The position numbers and the translations under genes were made by a program. A stretch of DNA of 64,000 bases from Pyropia haitanensis. Its lineage: Eukaryota > Rhodophyta > Bangiophyceae > Bangiales > Bangiaceae. Below the pieces are notes generated by a model, which was given only the letters and a program-made list of their open reading frames with translations, searched no databases and was not told the DNA's origin. The number at the start of each line of letters is the position of its first letter. The stretch's first letter is position 1. The stretch lies in contig SDUX01000007.1 of assembly GCA_008729055.1 (NCBI GenBank), forward strand, positions 4,188,460-4,252,459, written 5' to 3'. Shown here one piece after another: positions 10,672-20,936 of the stretch.

Positions 10672-13425
10672 CTAGGCGCAATAGAGGTCCTTATCCACCG
10701 ACGGCGGGATGGGCCCAATCTCGGTGCCGAGCTCCTGCTCAATACGGTACAGGTTGAACCGGTCCTCAAAGGTGATCATGGAGATGGCGAGACCCCGGTG
10801 ACCAAAACGGCCCGACCGGCCGACGCGGTGAAGGTATGTCTCGGAGCTCTTGGGGAAGTCAAAGTTGATCACCACGTTCACCGCCTGGATGTCAATCCCC
10901 CGCGTGAACAGGTCCGAGGACACCAGGTTCCTGCAAGCCCCTGACCGAAAGTCGTGGAAAACGCGGTTACGATGACTCTGCGGCATCTTGGCGTGGATGT
11001 AAAAGCACGAGTAGCCCAGCTCTGTGATCTTCTTGGCCAGCAGCTCCACGCGAGTGACGCTGTTGCAGAAGATGATACTTTGGTTGATCTGCAGCTTGGA
11101 GAACAGCGTGTTGAGGCAATGCACCTTCTTGGACTCCTCCACAAACGCGTAGTACTGGGTGATGCCGCGGAGCGTGAGCTCGTCCATTAGGTTAATCTCA
11201 TGCGCCTTGCGCTGGAAGCGATCCCTGAAGCCCTTGACGGCGACCGGAAATGTTGCAGAGAAGAGCATGATCTGTCGCTCCTTGGGCAGGTGACGCGTGA
11301 TGATGGCCTCCACCAGCGGGGTGAACTCGCGTGATAGCAGCTTGTCCGCTTCGTCCAGCACCAGCAGCTTGCAACCGGCCAGCTTGGCCACGCCCTTGTC
11401 CGCCAAGTCAAGCACCCGTCCTGGTGTGGCCACTAGCACGTGCACGGGCTGGTCCAGCCGCATGATATCGTCCTTGAGCGCCGTCCCTCCGGTGGACACC
11501 ATCACCTCCAGGCCTTTCAGGTGTCGACCCAACTTCTTGGCCACCTGCGCCGTCTGCAAGGCCAGCTCCCGGGTGGGAACGAGTACCACTGCCCCAGGGG
11601 TATCTTGGCTGACATCCACGCGCTCTAGGATGGGGATGAGAAACGCACCCGTCTTGCCGGTCCCGTTCTTGGCACGGGCGAGGATGTCACGTCCAACCAA
11701 CGCAACCGGGATGGCCTCCTCTTGGATGGGCGAGGGTCTCTCGAAGCCTTCTTCAAAAATCCCCAATAGAAGATCTTGCTTGAGATAGTAATCGGCAAAC
11801 TCATTGCCCTTTGTCGCCGTCACGTCCTCTGTCTTGATTCGGTCATCCCGCGGACGCACAGGGCGGCCCTGCGAGTGACCAACGACCGTCAATGCCGATG
11901 TCGAAGAGCCAGGGCCTGACACAGGGACCGCCGCAGGGCCGTGGTGGTGGGACGACCCATTGTTCAGCGCCGGCGCATACGAGCGCGGCGCAGGAGGATT
12001 AAGCCGAGCGTCTTGGTGCACACGTTGTTGCACGGGCGGAGGCACATAAGCCTGCTGAGGCTCTTGAGGACGCTGCGGTAATTGACGGGGCAGCTGCGTC
12101 GGCCCGGTCTTTGGCATCCGCTGCTGCTGCTGACGGACAGGTGCTTGCTGCTGGCGGGCAGGCGCCTGCTGCTGACGCGCAGCGGGATCCTGGCGGCGAG
12201 CCGGCGCCTGCTGCTGTCGGGCAGGTGCCTGTTGCAGCTGAGCAGGCATAGCCGGCTGCCGCGCAGGGCCCTGCCCCGACGACGTCGGAGCTTGCGACTG
12301 CGGCGCCGACGTATGCGGCAGGGGCGTCGACGTAGACGGCTGCGGCGCCGATGCGAGCGACTGCGGCGCCGCTGCTTGCGGCTGCGACGAAGGTGCTTGC
12401 GACTGCTGCGGCTGCGGCGGCTGCACGGCCGGCACCGATGCCTGGCCCGGAGACGGCCCCCCCTGCGTGCGAGCGCCACCGTCGGGGCCGCCAAAAGAAG
12501 AGTTACCGCCCGCACGGGGATTGCCATAGTAGGACGACGAATAGCCCGCTGGTGGTCTTTGCTGGAATGCCACCTGCGACTGTTGCGCCTGCGGCGGCGG
12601 CGCCTGTGGCGCCTGGTGCTGCGGCTGGGGCTGCGCTGGGTGACGAGGCTGCTGCTGCGTCAGCTGCTGCGGCGGTTGAGATTGCATCTGCTGCTGTTGC
12701 CGCGACGGGTTGACCGATGGCTGATGGCGTTGCTGAATCGGCTGGCCACGGTGCTGCTGCGGCTGCTGCGGTGGCTGCGGTTGCTGAGATTGCTGTGGTT
12801 GCTGCGGCTGCTGCGGCTGCTGCTGCGGCTGCACCTGCGGCGGCGGCGGCGGCGGCGGCGGCTGCTGCTGCTGCTGCTGCATCACATGCGGAGGTGGTAG
12901 ATGCTGCGTCTGCGGATGAAGAGGGGCCACGGCGTGCCCTGTCGGAACCGGGACATTTTGGGGAGATGGTAGCGGCTGCGGGGGCGGCGGCGGCGGTTGA
13001 TGAGCCGGCGGCGGCGGCATCTGCTGCATAAACGGTTGGCGGTAGCCGCCAGCAATAACCCCCGAGTGTGGCGACTGACCCGGCGGTGGCAGAGGAGGCG
13101 CCTGCGATGGCGGAGGAGGCGCATACGGAGCGCGGTATTGAGGCACATACCCGGCCGGGGGAACTGGCTGCCCGTACCGCGGCTGCACTTGCGGCGGCTG
13201 CCCTCCGTAGCGCGCGCCCGCCGGGGCAGGTGCCGCTCCATATGGAAGTGACGGGTGAGAAGGCAGCGGCTGCTGACGATAGGCAGCGGTCAGCGGGGGG
13301 CCACGGCCCCAGGCACCCGTCGAGGGCGGCGCGGGCCGCGCTGCCGCGGGGCCCGTCGGGGGGGGGACTGCCCCACGTGGCGGCACATCGTAGCGAGGGC
13401 GTCCGCCACGGTTGGCACCGCTCAT
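10672..13425 (-). CDS. DHH1: DEAD-box RNA helicase Dhh1/DDX6 with very long Pro/Gln-rich N-terminus
   Basis: Dhh1/DDX6/Me31B represses translation and promotes mRNA decapping in P-bodies. The helicase core (about residues 541-910) has every motif in order: Q motif [13 protein letters not shown], motif I AKNGTGKT, Ia [10 protein letters not shown], Ib [58 protein letters not shown]6-type features are [20 protein letters not shown] at the start and the [21 protein letters not shown] tail. The first ~540 residues are Pro/Gln/Ala-rich low complexity with long PQ runs and tyrosines; usual family members have only 30-100 residues there. The ATG at 13425 (MSGANRGG) is preferred; the frame is open upstream only to a GTG at 13497. 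There is no intron across 2.75 kb. It is divergent from the glutamate-cysteine ligase gene. Confidence 0.95.
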   Translation of the reverse strand: MSGANRGGRPRYDVPPRGAVPPPTGPAAARPAPPSTGAWGRGPPLTAAYRQQPLPSHPSLPYGAAPAPAGARYGGQPPQVQPRYGQPVPPAGYVPQYRAPYAPPPPSQAPPLPPPGQSPHSGVIAGGYRQPFMQQMPPPPAHQPPPPPPQPLPSPQNVPVPTGHAVAPLHPQTQHLPPPHVMQQQQQQPPPPPPPPQVQPQQQPQQPQQPQQSQQPQPPQQPQQHRGQPIQQRHQPSVNPSRQQQQMQSQPPQQLTQQQPRHPAQPQPQHQAPQAPPPQAQQSQVAFQQRPPAGYSSSYYGNPRAGGNSSFGGPDGGARTQGGPSPGQASVPAVQPPQPQQSQAPSSQPQAAAPQSLASAPQPSTSTPLPHTSAPQSQAPTSSGQGPARQPAMPAQLQQAPARQQQAPARRQDPAARQQQAPARQQQAPVRQQQQRMPKTGPTQLPRQLPQRPQEPQQAYVPPPVQQRVHQDARLNPPAPRSYAPALNNGSSHHHGPAAVPVSGPGSSTSALTVVGHSQGRPVRPRDDRIKTEDVTATKGNEFADYYLKQDLLLGIFEEGFERPSPIQEEAIPVALVGRDILARAKNGTGKTGAFLIPILERVDVSQDTPGAVVLVPTRELALQTAQVAKKLGRHLKGLEVMVSTGGTALKDDIMRLDQPVHVLVATPGRVLDLADKGVAKLAGCKLLVLDEADKLLSREFTPLVEAIITRHLPKERQIMLFSATFPVAVKGFRDRFQRKAHEINLMDELTLRGITQYYAFVEESKKVHCLNTLFSKLQINQSIIFCNSVTRVELLAKKITELGYSCFYIHAKMPQSHRNRVFHDFRSGACRNLVSSDLFTRGIDIQAVNVVINFDFPKSSETYLHRVGRSGRFGHRGLAISMITFEDRFNLYRIEQELGTEIGPIPPSVDKDLYCA

Positions 13426-15336
13426 GGCTTGAGAAAGGAAGCCAGCAACGCCAGGGTAGCTGCCGCTTGCCGCTAGGTCTTGGAAGATTCGCACCACGTC
13501 ACCGGTTCAGAAACCAAGAGAACAGCAACCAGCACGTATGACCACCAGCACGTATCACCACGGAATGGACAGCTCGAAGGACGGATACCCGATGAATCAC
13601 CGTCCACCGACCAAGATGACAAGAAGAGCAGCTACACGAAGGCGGGGACCAGCGAAAATGACACCAACAGAACCGCTTGGTTCAGCACCACAAAGGCCTG
13701 CTGGAGGTGCCGTGGTGTACAAACAACCAATCGCCACACAGCAACACGTGCCCAGCAGGGTTTCCACCTCTACCGACTGAACGAGACAGCAACAACTTGA
13801 TACGCCCAGGTCCAGAGAAGCGCCGGACCGTGAACAACAGAAACAGGTAGATGAGAAGGGAAGGAGGAGCGCCTGACAAGGATCTCGCGCCAGATCTCGA
13901 CCACGACACGCAGGGACTCCTCCCACCACCGACCCGACGATGCACCCCAACCCAGACAGCGCAACAGGAAAGTCGCACAGCGTCCACGGGTGGCCACTAC
14001 GGTACTCCGCGGTCTGCCGACACACGATCCGCCCCGCCACCGGCGCACGAGCAGCAGCAGATCCTCGTCACCCCCGCAACGGCGCGCGAAGCGCCAAACC
14101 AGCAAGCCCGATCAGCGCCAAAAGCCACCCGCCCTTGTCGCCCGAACCACCCCCGCCGCCACACCCGCCTGCCGCCACACCCGTCCGCCGCCACGCCTCG
14201 AACTGCGGCCGACAGGGGCTGCACCCGGTGGACGCGTCCTCAACAACACCGCGCGCGCACCAACCGCACCACCTTGAGACCACACGCAACAACAACAGGC
14301 AGACGGCGGTGCCCGCGAGGCCGGCACGCCCCCCCCCACCCCCCCCGACCCCCCCGGCCGCACACGTGCCCCCGACGCTGCCACACAGCCGGCGGGCAAC
14401 CGGCTGCACGACACGGTGGCGCCCCCCCTTGGGGCGTGGTCGGTCGGAGCGCCGCCCGCCGCGGCAGGTCCGGGACGGGGACCGCGCGGAGTCGCCGCGC
14501 ACGGTGGGGATGCCACCAAACGCGCGCGCCTACGTCCAACAGCACACTGCTCCTATCGGCCGCCGCACCTGCCCCCGCACCGTGCGCGGGCGGATCGGCT
14601 GCACACACGACAGGGGCGCACGCGGCGGCAACTCGGCAGCGCGACGGCCGCCACCCGCGGGGTTCGCGGCGTACGCTCGGTGCGCCGCGTCGAGTCGCCG
14701 CCACCACCACTCCCGCCCCCGAAGAGGCCCGTTTCAGCACAACCAGAGAGGGCAAGCGGCAGCACAAGCTGTGGGGGGGGGGGGGGGGGGTACCTCGCCT
14801 GACGCAGCGCGGGGCCAGCCACATGCTGGGTCCTTCTCTCTGTATTTAATTCTATCTGTCCTCTAATTCACTTTACTTTCAATTCATCGCCACTTGTTGA
14901 GTTGTGGGATTGTGTAAATTCCATGTGGAGTTCCATCACCCAGGCTGTCTATTCCATCCGTGCGCCCTTTGCGCTTGTAGTTGACATCGGCGACGTGCTC
15001 TGCTGACCACACGACCTCGACCCCCGCTCCAGACTGAGTAAACCGCGGTCACCTTAGCCGCTGCAAAAGGGTCTGCAGCGGCAGCCCGTCGCATCAGTAC
15101 TGCAGACGTTGTAGTCTCGTTGTACCCCTCCGTGACGGCGCTGGGCCTGGTACTTTTTCTTTCGGTGGGCGCCTTCGCCCCGACTGCCAGCGACCCAGCC
15201 GTTGTGGCCACAGCCGTAGCGGCCCCTGCCGTAGCGGCTGGACACCAATTGTCGGGCCACGCCCGGTGGTGTGCTGCCCAGTCGTCCACGCCAGTGCCCG
15301 GCTGGCCGCGTGGCATTCAGGACAACAACTGCTCTG
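13426..15336. other. Divergent intergenic region between DHH1 and GCL
   Basis: 1.9 kb. The first half and 14.1-14.8 kb are GC-rich with overlapping frames on both strands and no motif. 14830-14900 is a clear AT-rich island (tgtatttaattctatc). At 15120-15260 a frame reads MYPSVTALGLVLFLSVGAFA, hydrophobic and signal-like, but it is out of frame with the downstream ligase; it could be a 5' exon or chance. Confidence 0.4.
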
Positions 15337-17745
15337 ATGGGCTTCCTCGAAGCGACGGGTGTGCCGCTGTCGTGGACGGATGAGGACCAAGGTGGCGTCC
15401 GTGAGCGCATCAAGGATGATGGCGTCACCCAGTTTCTGCATGTCTACCGCAACACTGTCGGGCGAACGAATGATGTGCTTAAGTGGGGCGACGAAATCGA
15501 GTATACCCTGCTTGCATCCGACGCTGCTGGCCGACGCACGCGCCTACTGCTACGGGCGGCGGAGCTGCTCGAGATTCTTAGCAAGGAGGAGCATGCGCAG
15601 CCCGCGGGCTCGACGGTGGCTGTGCTGTGGCGGCCCGAGTACGCCAACTGGATGATTGAAGGCACGCCCGGCACACCGTACCGCTGTTATGCGGCGGACC
15701 TGGACCTGGTGGAGCAAAACATGGCTCTTCGGCGGCGGGAGGTTGAGGCGCTGCTTGGTCCCGGTCAATCCGTCATGACCCTGACCGCCTTCCCCCGCAT
15801 TGGCTGTGAGGACAGCACTGTGCCTCCGACGCAACCGTATGGACCGTACGCGCGCTCTTTCTACACCTCAGACGATGTTATCACCCCGCACCCCCGTTTC
15901 CGTACCCTGTCGCGCAACATCCGCTTCCGGCGCGGCACCAAGGTTGACATCCGCGTGCCGTTGTTCCGGGACGAGCGCACGCCCGCAACGCTGCCCGTCT
16001 TGCCAACGTCGCTGGCCTCCCGGGCTGCTGCTGGAACCAGTGGGGGCGCGAACGAACCGGTGACGCGTCCAACTGTCGCCACCGCGACGGCTGCTGAGGC
16101 GCCCGGGGCGACCTCGTCCATCTCCACCGCTGTGGTGGAAGACACGGCGTACGTGCGGGTGGAGGACGCGGCTGACGCGGAGGTGGACTATATTGCCATG
16201 GACTCGATGGCGTTTGGAATGGGCCTCGGTTGCCTGCAGGTGACCCTTCAGGCTCGGGACATGGACGAGAGTCGTCACCTGTACGACCAGCTTGCGGTGA
16301 TGGCACCGCTGATGCTGGCACTCTCGGCTGCCACCCCTGTGCTGCGGGGCCTGCTCGCCGACGCGGACGTTCGGTGGAACGTGATTGCTGCCTCTGTGGA
16401 CGACCGGACGCCTGCGGAGCGGGCGGGTGGAGCCATTACCAAGTCTCGCTATGACTCTATTGACTGCTACATTTCCCCGCGCGAGGACCTCAAGCCCGAA
16501 GTGTACAATGACATCCCGGTGGCGCTCAACGAGAAGGTGTACACGCGGCTGCTTGACGAGGGCATTGACGAACGCCTGGCCGAACACGTCGCGCACCTGT
16601 ACGTGCGGCAGCCGCTGGTCATTTTTTCTGATCGCATCGAGGTGGACAACACGACGACGACGGAACACTTTGAGAACATTCAAAGCACCAACTGGAACAC
16701 GGTGCGCTTCAAGCCGCCTCCCTTAGGCTCGGACATTGGGTGGCGCACGGAGTTTCGTTCCATGGACGTGCAGCTGACGGACTTTGAGAATGCTGCCTTC
16801 TCGGTCTTCATCGTGCTGCTGTCGCGGGTAATCATTGCGTTTGACCTGAACTTGTACGTGCCTATGTCGTGCGTGGACGCGAACATGGCGACCGCTCACG
16901 AGCGCGGCGCTGTGGGGGCGGGGCAATTCACGTTTCGTAAGAACATCTTTCGGCGGACCGCCTCCTCCATCCGGCCCAGTGCGGCGGCATCGGCAGCGTC
17001 GGCGGCGAGCGCTTCCCACGTGCCCCACGGCGGCGGTGAGGGTGCACCCGCGACCGCAGCGGGCAGCTTCTTGTGTGAATGCGGGCACCTGCATCAGGCG
17101 GTGCTCAAGGATGGAGCGTTTGAGGCGTACTGTGCGGACACGGACGAGGATGACCCCGACGCGGCGTCGCCAATGAGCATTGACGAAATCTTCAATGGCA
17201 AGCCCCTGGACGCTGGTTTTGCTGCGGGCCAGACCTTCCCCGGCCTTATCCCCCTCGTCAAGGGCTACCTCGCCTCGCTGGCACTCCCCACCGACCGGCG
17301 CCTCCGTCTGACTGCCTACCTGGACTTTGTGGGCGACCGCGCGGCGGGGCGGCTAATGACGACCGCGACCTACATGCGACGCTTCCTCGAGGCTCACCCT
17401 GCCTATGCGCAAGACTCGATGGTGACGGAGGACATGAACCACGACCTCCTGGAGCACCTGCGTGCGATTGTCAATGGCCATGTCCGTGCACCCGAGCTCC
17501 TCGGTGACTACTACCCGTCCGAGGCATCGCTTGCGGGGTCAGCAAACGCGGGCGCTGCGGCAGACCTGCTGAAGAAAATGCGGCGGGAACTGTCGGGGGG
17601 CGAGGCGGTGCTGCATGGCTCCTCCGTGCCGGGCTCCTTCTTGGACAAGGCACTTCACCACATTGCGGCGGCGGCGGAGGCGGGCGCCGGGCCCGCCGCT
17701 GGGGTGGTGCACGGGGCTGCTGTTGGACGTCCGCCCAGGCAATAG
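15337..17745 (+). CDS. GCLC: Glutamate-cysteine ligase catalytic subunit (eukaryotic GCLC type)
   Basis: EC 6.3.2.2: joins glutamate and cysteine with ATP, the rate-limiting step of glutathione synthesis. The ATG at 15337 gives MGFLEATGVPLSWTDE, the same N-terminus as animal and fungal enzymes (MGLLxxGxPLSWEE). It is followed by VLKWGDEIEYTLL, the conserved active-site strand with acidic metal/substrate residues, then PEYANWMIEGTPGTPY, FPRIGC, and YIAMDSMAFGMGLGCLQVTL, the signature D-x-MxFGMGxxCLQVT. Downstream are SVDDRTPAERA, SRYDSIDCYIS, LDEGIDERLAEHVAHLY, ENIQSTNWNTVRFKPP, RTEFRSMDVQLTDFENAAF and FRKNIF. The length of 802 residues is above the usual 640-700 because of Ala-rich inserts (about residues 550-580) and a longer tail. 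Intronless. The frame is open to 15271 upstream but the family N-terminus fixes the start. Confidence 0.96.
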   Translation: MGFLEATGVPLSWTDEDQGGVRERIKDDGVTQFLHVYRNTVGRTNDVLKWGDEIEYTLLASDAAGRRTRLLLRAAELLEILSKEEHAQPAGSTVAVLWRPEYANWMIEGTPGTPYRCYAADLDLVEQNMALRRREVEALLGPGQSVMTLTAFPRIGCEDSTVPPTQPYGPYARSFYTSDDVITPHPRFRTLSRNIRFRRGTKVDIRVPLFRDERTPATLPVLPTSLASRAAAGTSGGANEPVTRPTVATATAAEAPGATSSISTAVVEDTAYVRVEDAADAEVDYIAMDSMAFGMGLGCLQVTLQARDMDESRHLYDQLAVMAPLMLALSAATPVLRGLLADADVRWNVIAASVDDRTPAERAGGAITKSRYDSIDCYISPREDLKPEVYNDIPVALNEKVYTRLLDEGIDERLAEHVAHLYVRQPLVIFSDRIEVDNTTTTEHFENIQSTNWNTVRFKPPPLGSDIGWRTEFRSMDVQLTDFENAAFSVFIVLLSRVIIAFDLNLYVPMSCVDANMATAHERGAVGAGQFTFRKNIFRRTASSIRPSAAASAASAASASHVPHGGGEGAPATAAGSFLCECGHLHQAVLKDGAFEAYCADTDEDDPDAASPMSIDEIFNGKPLDAGFAAGQTFPGLIPLVKGYLASLALPTDRRLRLTAYLDFVGDRAAGRLMTTATYMRRFLEAHPAYAQDSMVTEDMNHDLLEHLRAIVNGHVRAPELLGDYYPSEASLAGSANAGAAADLLKKMRRELSGGEAVLHGSSVPGSFLDKALHHIAAAAEAGAGPAAGVVHGAAVGRPPRQ

Positions 17746-19325
17746 TCCAGGCGGAAGTCGGGTAGGAGATAGCGGGTTGATGCTGCCTGGCTGACTGGGG
17801 GTCTCAATCGCCACACTGTCCTGGTGGACACGGCGGCTGTGCGCGACTGCGATCGTATTGTGGCCGATGGGGTGTGTGGGTGCCGCCTTGTGCGATAGTC
17901 TTCCACTTTTTATCCTGTGTGACACGCTGGACGTGACTCATTGCGCAAGCGCACGCACCAAAGCTGGGCGGGGCTCCCAATCTCCCGCTACCGAGATGGA
18001 CACCGCATTGTCTCCCACCCATCACCACGTGCGACTGGGGTCCGGCCCGATCCGACCCGCCTCATTTTTATTGCCCGCGGGAAAGCCCGCCGCTTGCCAG
18101 AGTTGGCTATTGCATGCAAGGTTGAGTGTCTGTTCAAACTGATGGCGGCTGGCCAAACGACGGACCCACAAGGCCACACAGCTGTGCAGGCACCTCGGGG
18201 ACAGCACCAAAAGCGGCGGCGGGTCCCTCCGTCGGCGCCACCGAAGTGGGGCAACACCCGAGGAGGGTCTGTTGGGCCCCGCCAGAGGCCCTTGCGACGA
18301 GTCCACCTCCCAGATCCCTTGCTCTGGGCGCTGCTGGCAGTTCTGCACACCCACGGGGCGCAGCCAGCTGGTGGGACCACGACACTTTTTGGCCACCGCA
18401 TCTTTTTGTCTCGTTTCACATGATGTCGCGCTGTCACAGCTGTGGGGGCCACCACATGGGGGGGGGTGCCGTATTCCTCGGCCTAGGCCGCAGCTTTGGT
18501 GCTCAGATTCGTGGCGCCGGTCCAAGCACGTCCTGCAGCCTCACACTCGAGGGCAAGGGGCGGGGAACCACCACCTCAACCACTCAGCGGCCAGGAGGCG
18601 TGGCAGGTGCCGCCGGGCGAGGGCCCCACGGCTAAGTTTTGGCTGGGAGATATTTTTCGATTGGAAGACGGCGAACTAGGTGGTGTGCCGCCGGGCCGTG
18701 GGGACGACACGCGCACGTTCGCCCCCCTTCAGTGCCCCATTCACCCACGAGGGTGGGGGCGGTCTAACCGAGCACATTGCCACCCGCGTTTGCAGGCGCT
18801 ACCAGGAGGGTGGGGGCACTCGGTGGGAGGAGTCGGTGGAGCACCCCCCCCCTCTCACGTTGCAGCCAGCCGGTGGGCCCAGCAGCGGCGACCGGCCGTC
18901 GCCCACACAGGTCGCGTCCGTCCCCACGCGGCGTGGCTGGGAGCTGCGTCACCCGCACCCTGTCACCACCCTGTCACCACCCTGTCACCACCCACCCCTC
19001 CCTCGTTGTGTCCTTGCTCCCTCCCACGCATGCTCACCTTAGCGCCGCTGTCCCCGTTGCCATCCGAGCCTGCCGTCGTCCCGTACTCTGGACCCTTTCG
19101 CTGATGCTGTTGTGGGCGGTGCTGTCTGCTTAAGGACCCGGCTGTTCACCCTGAGCCTAGGTTCTGCGTTTGGTCAGTGCCGCGCCCGTGCCAATTGCGG
19201 CACCTGACGCCATCGCATCAGTGTCGCGGCCCTCCTACTTGCCACTTCCCCGCCGCCCGCGTCTCCTTTACGCTTCTCGGCGACGGATTACCCCCCCCTG
19301 ACTGCCCTCTGACGCCGCGACCAAG
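17746..19325. other. Intergenic region upstream of PDK
   Basis: 1.58 kb between two same-strand genes. No open frame has a recognisable motif. At about 18957-18990 there are three copies of an 11-base unit ACCCTGTCACC. The last 200 bases before the ATG at 19326 are pyrimidine-rich. It probably holds the ligase 3' end and the PDK promoter. Confidence 0.45.
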
Positions 19326-20936
19326 ATGTTATCCTCCGCCACGGCCCGCGTGGTCGTGGCTGCCCACATCCGTGCCGTCTCAACGTCCGCCGCCGCCGGT
19401 GGTGCTCGCGCGGCCGCATCTGCGGCGGCGGCGGCGGCCGTGCATGGCCGCCGTGCCGGCGTCGCGGCGGTCCCGCGTGCTGAGTCTCCCTCTCCCCCCT
19501 CCACCGCAGCGAGGCGGTGGTCGGCCCGTTCGGCGGCGTCGGTGGCTACATCGGGTGCAGCCGGCGGTCGCATCGGCGGCGGGGCAGGCGGTGACACTGG
19601 CGGCGGTAGCGGCGCCGCCGGCAGCGCTGCCGCGGGTTCCGCCGGTCGTCTTGGTCACCCATCGCGGCGACGTGGGCGGGGCGTGTCGGCGGCGGCCGCT
19701 CGCGGCTCGGCGGTGCGTTCAGCGGCGAGCGCTAAGGAGGGAGGGGCGGCAGCCAAGCCGCCGCGCGGCCGCAGCGCCCGGTGGGACTCGTCAACGTCGG
19801 TGTTGTCTGCCGGCCGGTCGAGGCCAACGGCGGTGACTGGCGGTGGCCTCACGGCGGCATTGTCAGAGCAGCTGCAGCAGTATGCGCGTCTGGAGCAGAC
19901 GCCGTTGACGCTGCGGAATCTGTACGAGTTTGCATCGAGTCGCGTGCCAGGTCATGAGCTCCTTTCTGCCCAGTGGCTCCATGGCGAGTTGCCCGTCCGG
20001 TTGGCGCGGCGTGTGTTGGAGCTGGACGCGCTGCCCTACCGCCTGTGCAAGATGCCATCGGTGATCAAGGTCAAAGAGATGTATGCGCAGTCGTTTTTGG
20101 ACCTGGTGTCGGAGGCGCGACCGTCTGAGGAAGCAGACGTGCCCCGCCTCAACGACGTGATCCGCATGGTTCGCACCCGTCATGACGATGTAGTGCGTCT
20201 GATTGCGCAGGGGATTCTTGAGCTCAAGGCGGAGTGCGGGGTGTCGGCCGACGATCAACTGGTGACCGCCTTCCTCGATAGCTTCTACTCGTCGCGCATT
20301 GGCATCCGGGTGCTGATCTCCCATCAGCTAGCGATGGTGGCGCCCAAGCCGGGCTTTGCAGGCATCATCAACACTAGCTGCCAGCCGGCGGTCGTTGCCG
20401 CCGACGCGGCGGAGGCGGTGCGGCAAATTGCCTATCACAACCTGGGCGAGGCACCCGACATTAACATTTTGGGCAACACGGATCTGTCGCTGCCCTACCT
20501 GGACGGCCACATGTTCCTCATCATGTTTGAGCTGCTGAAGAATTCGGTGCGGGCGACCGTGGAGAACCATGTGGATTCTCCGGTGTTGCCGGCAGTCAAC
20601 ATGATCATTGCCGACGGGGCGGAGGACGTGACAATCAAGCTCAGCGACGAGGGCGGCGGCATGCGTCGCTCCGATGTGGACCGCGTGTTCAACTACTTCT
20701 TTACCACCGCCTCGGTTCCCGCCGAGACACTCTTCCAGATGGAAGACGAGTACGCGTCGAAGGGCGCGCAGCGCCCAGAAGTGCTTGCGGGCTTTGGCTA
20801 CGGCCTGCCCCTCTCTCGTGCGTATGCGCGCTTCTTTGGGGGAGAACTGACCCTGACGAGCATGGACGGCTGGGGCACTGACACGTACCTGCACCTGAGC
20901 AAGCTGGGCACCAAGGAGGAAGTGCTGCCGGATTAA
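19326..20936 (+). CDS. PDK: Mitochondrial pyruvate dehydrogenase kinase
   Basis: Phosphorylates and inactivates the E1alpha subunit of mitochondrial pyruvate dehydrogenase. 536 residues. The first ~170 are Ala/Arg/Ser-rich without acids (MLSSATARVVVAAHIRAVST), a matrix-targeting presequence. The PDK helical domain follows (LRNLYEFASSRVPGHEL, then LSAQWLHGELPVRLARRV, LDALPYRLCKMPSV, DSFYSSRIGIRVLISHQLAM). The GHKL ATPase domain has the N-box HMFLIMFELLKNSVRAT (about 394), G1 SDEGGGM (about 440), G2 GFGYGLPLSRAYARFFGGEL (about 488), and GTDTYLHLSKLG at the end. The GYGLPxSRxYARxFGG and TDxYLHLxxLG forms fit PDK better than branched-chain ketoacid dehydrogenase kinase. Single exon. The long presequence is unusual; the start could be further inside, though no better Met was chosen. 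Confidence 0.94.
   Translation: MLSSATARVVVAAHIRAVSTSAAAGGARAAASAAAAAAVHGRRAGVAAVPRAESPSPPSTAARRWSARSAASVATSGAAGGRIGGGAGGDTGGGSGAAGSAAAGSAGRLGHPSRRRGRGVSAAAARGSAVRSAASAKEGGAAAKPPRGRSARWDSSTSVLSAGRSRPTAVTGGGLTAALSEQLQQYARLEQTPLTLRNLYEFASSRVPGHELLSAQWLHGELPVRLARRVLELDALPYRLCKMPSVIKVKEMYAQSFLDLVSEARPSEEADVPRLNDVIRMVRTRHDDVVRLIAQGILELKAECGVSADDQLVTAFLDSFYSSRIGIRVLISHQLAMVAPKPGFAGIINTSCQPAVVAADAAEAVRQIAYHNLGEAPDINILGNTDLSLPYLDGHMFLIMFELLKNSVRATVENHVDSPVLPAVNMIIADGAEDVTIKLSDEGGGMRRSDVDRVFNYFFTTASVPAETLFQMEDEYASKGAQRPEVLAGFGYGLPLSRAYARFFGGELTLTSMDGWGTDTYLHLSKLGTKEEVLPD

Noticed and set aside
13426..13497. N-terminal extension of Dhh1 to 13497
   Set aside because: The outer start codon is GTG; the first ATG in frame is at 13425.
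15271..15336. Upstream extension of the ligase start (22 residues)
   Set aside because: The codon at 15271 is followed by an in-frame ATG at 15337 that gives the exact family N-terminus MGFLEATGVPLSW; the extension has no support.
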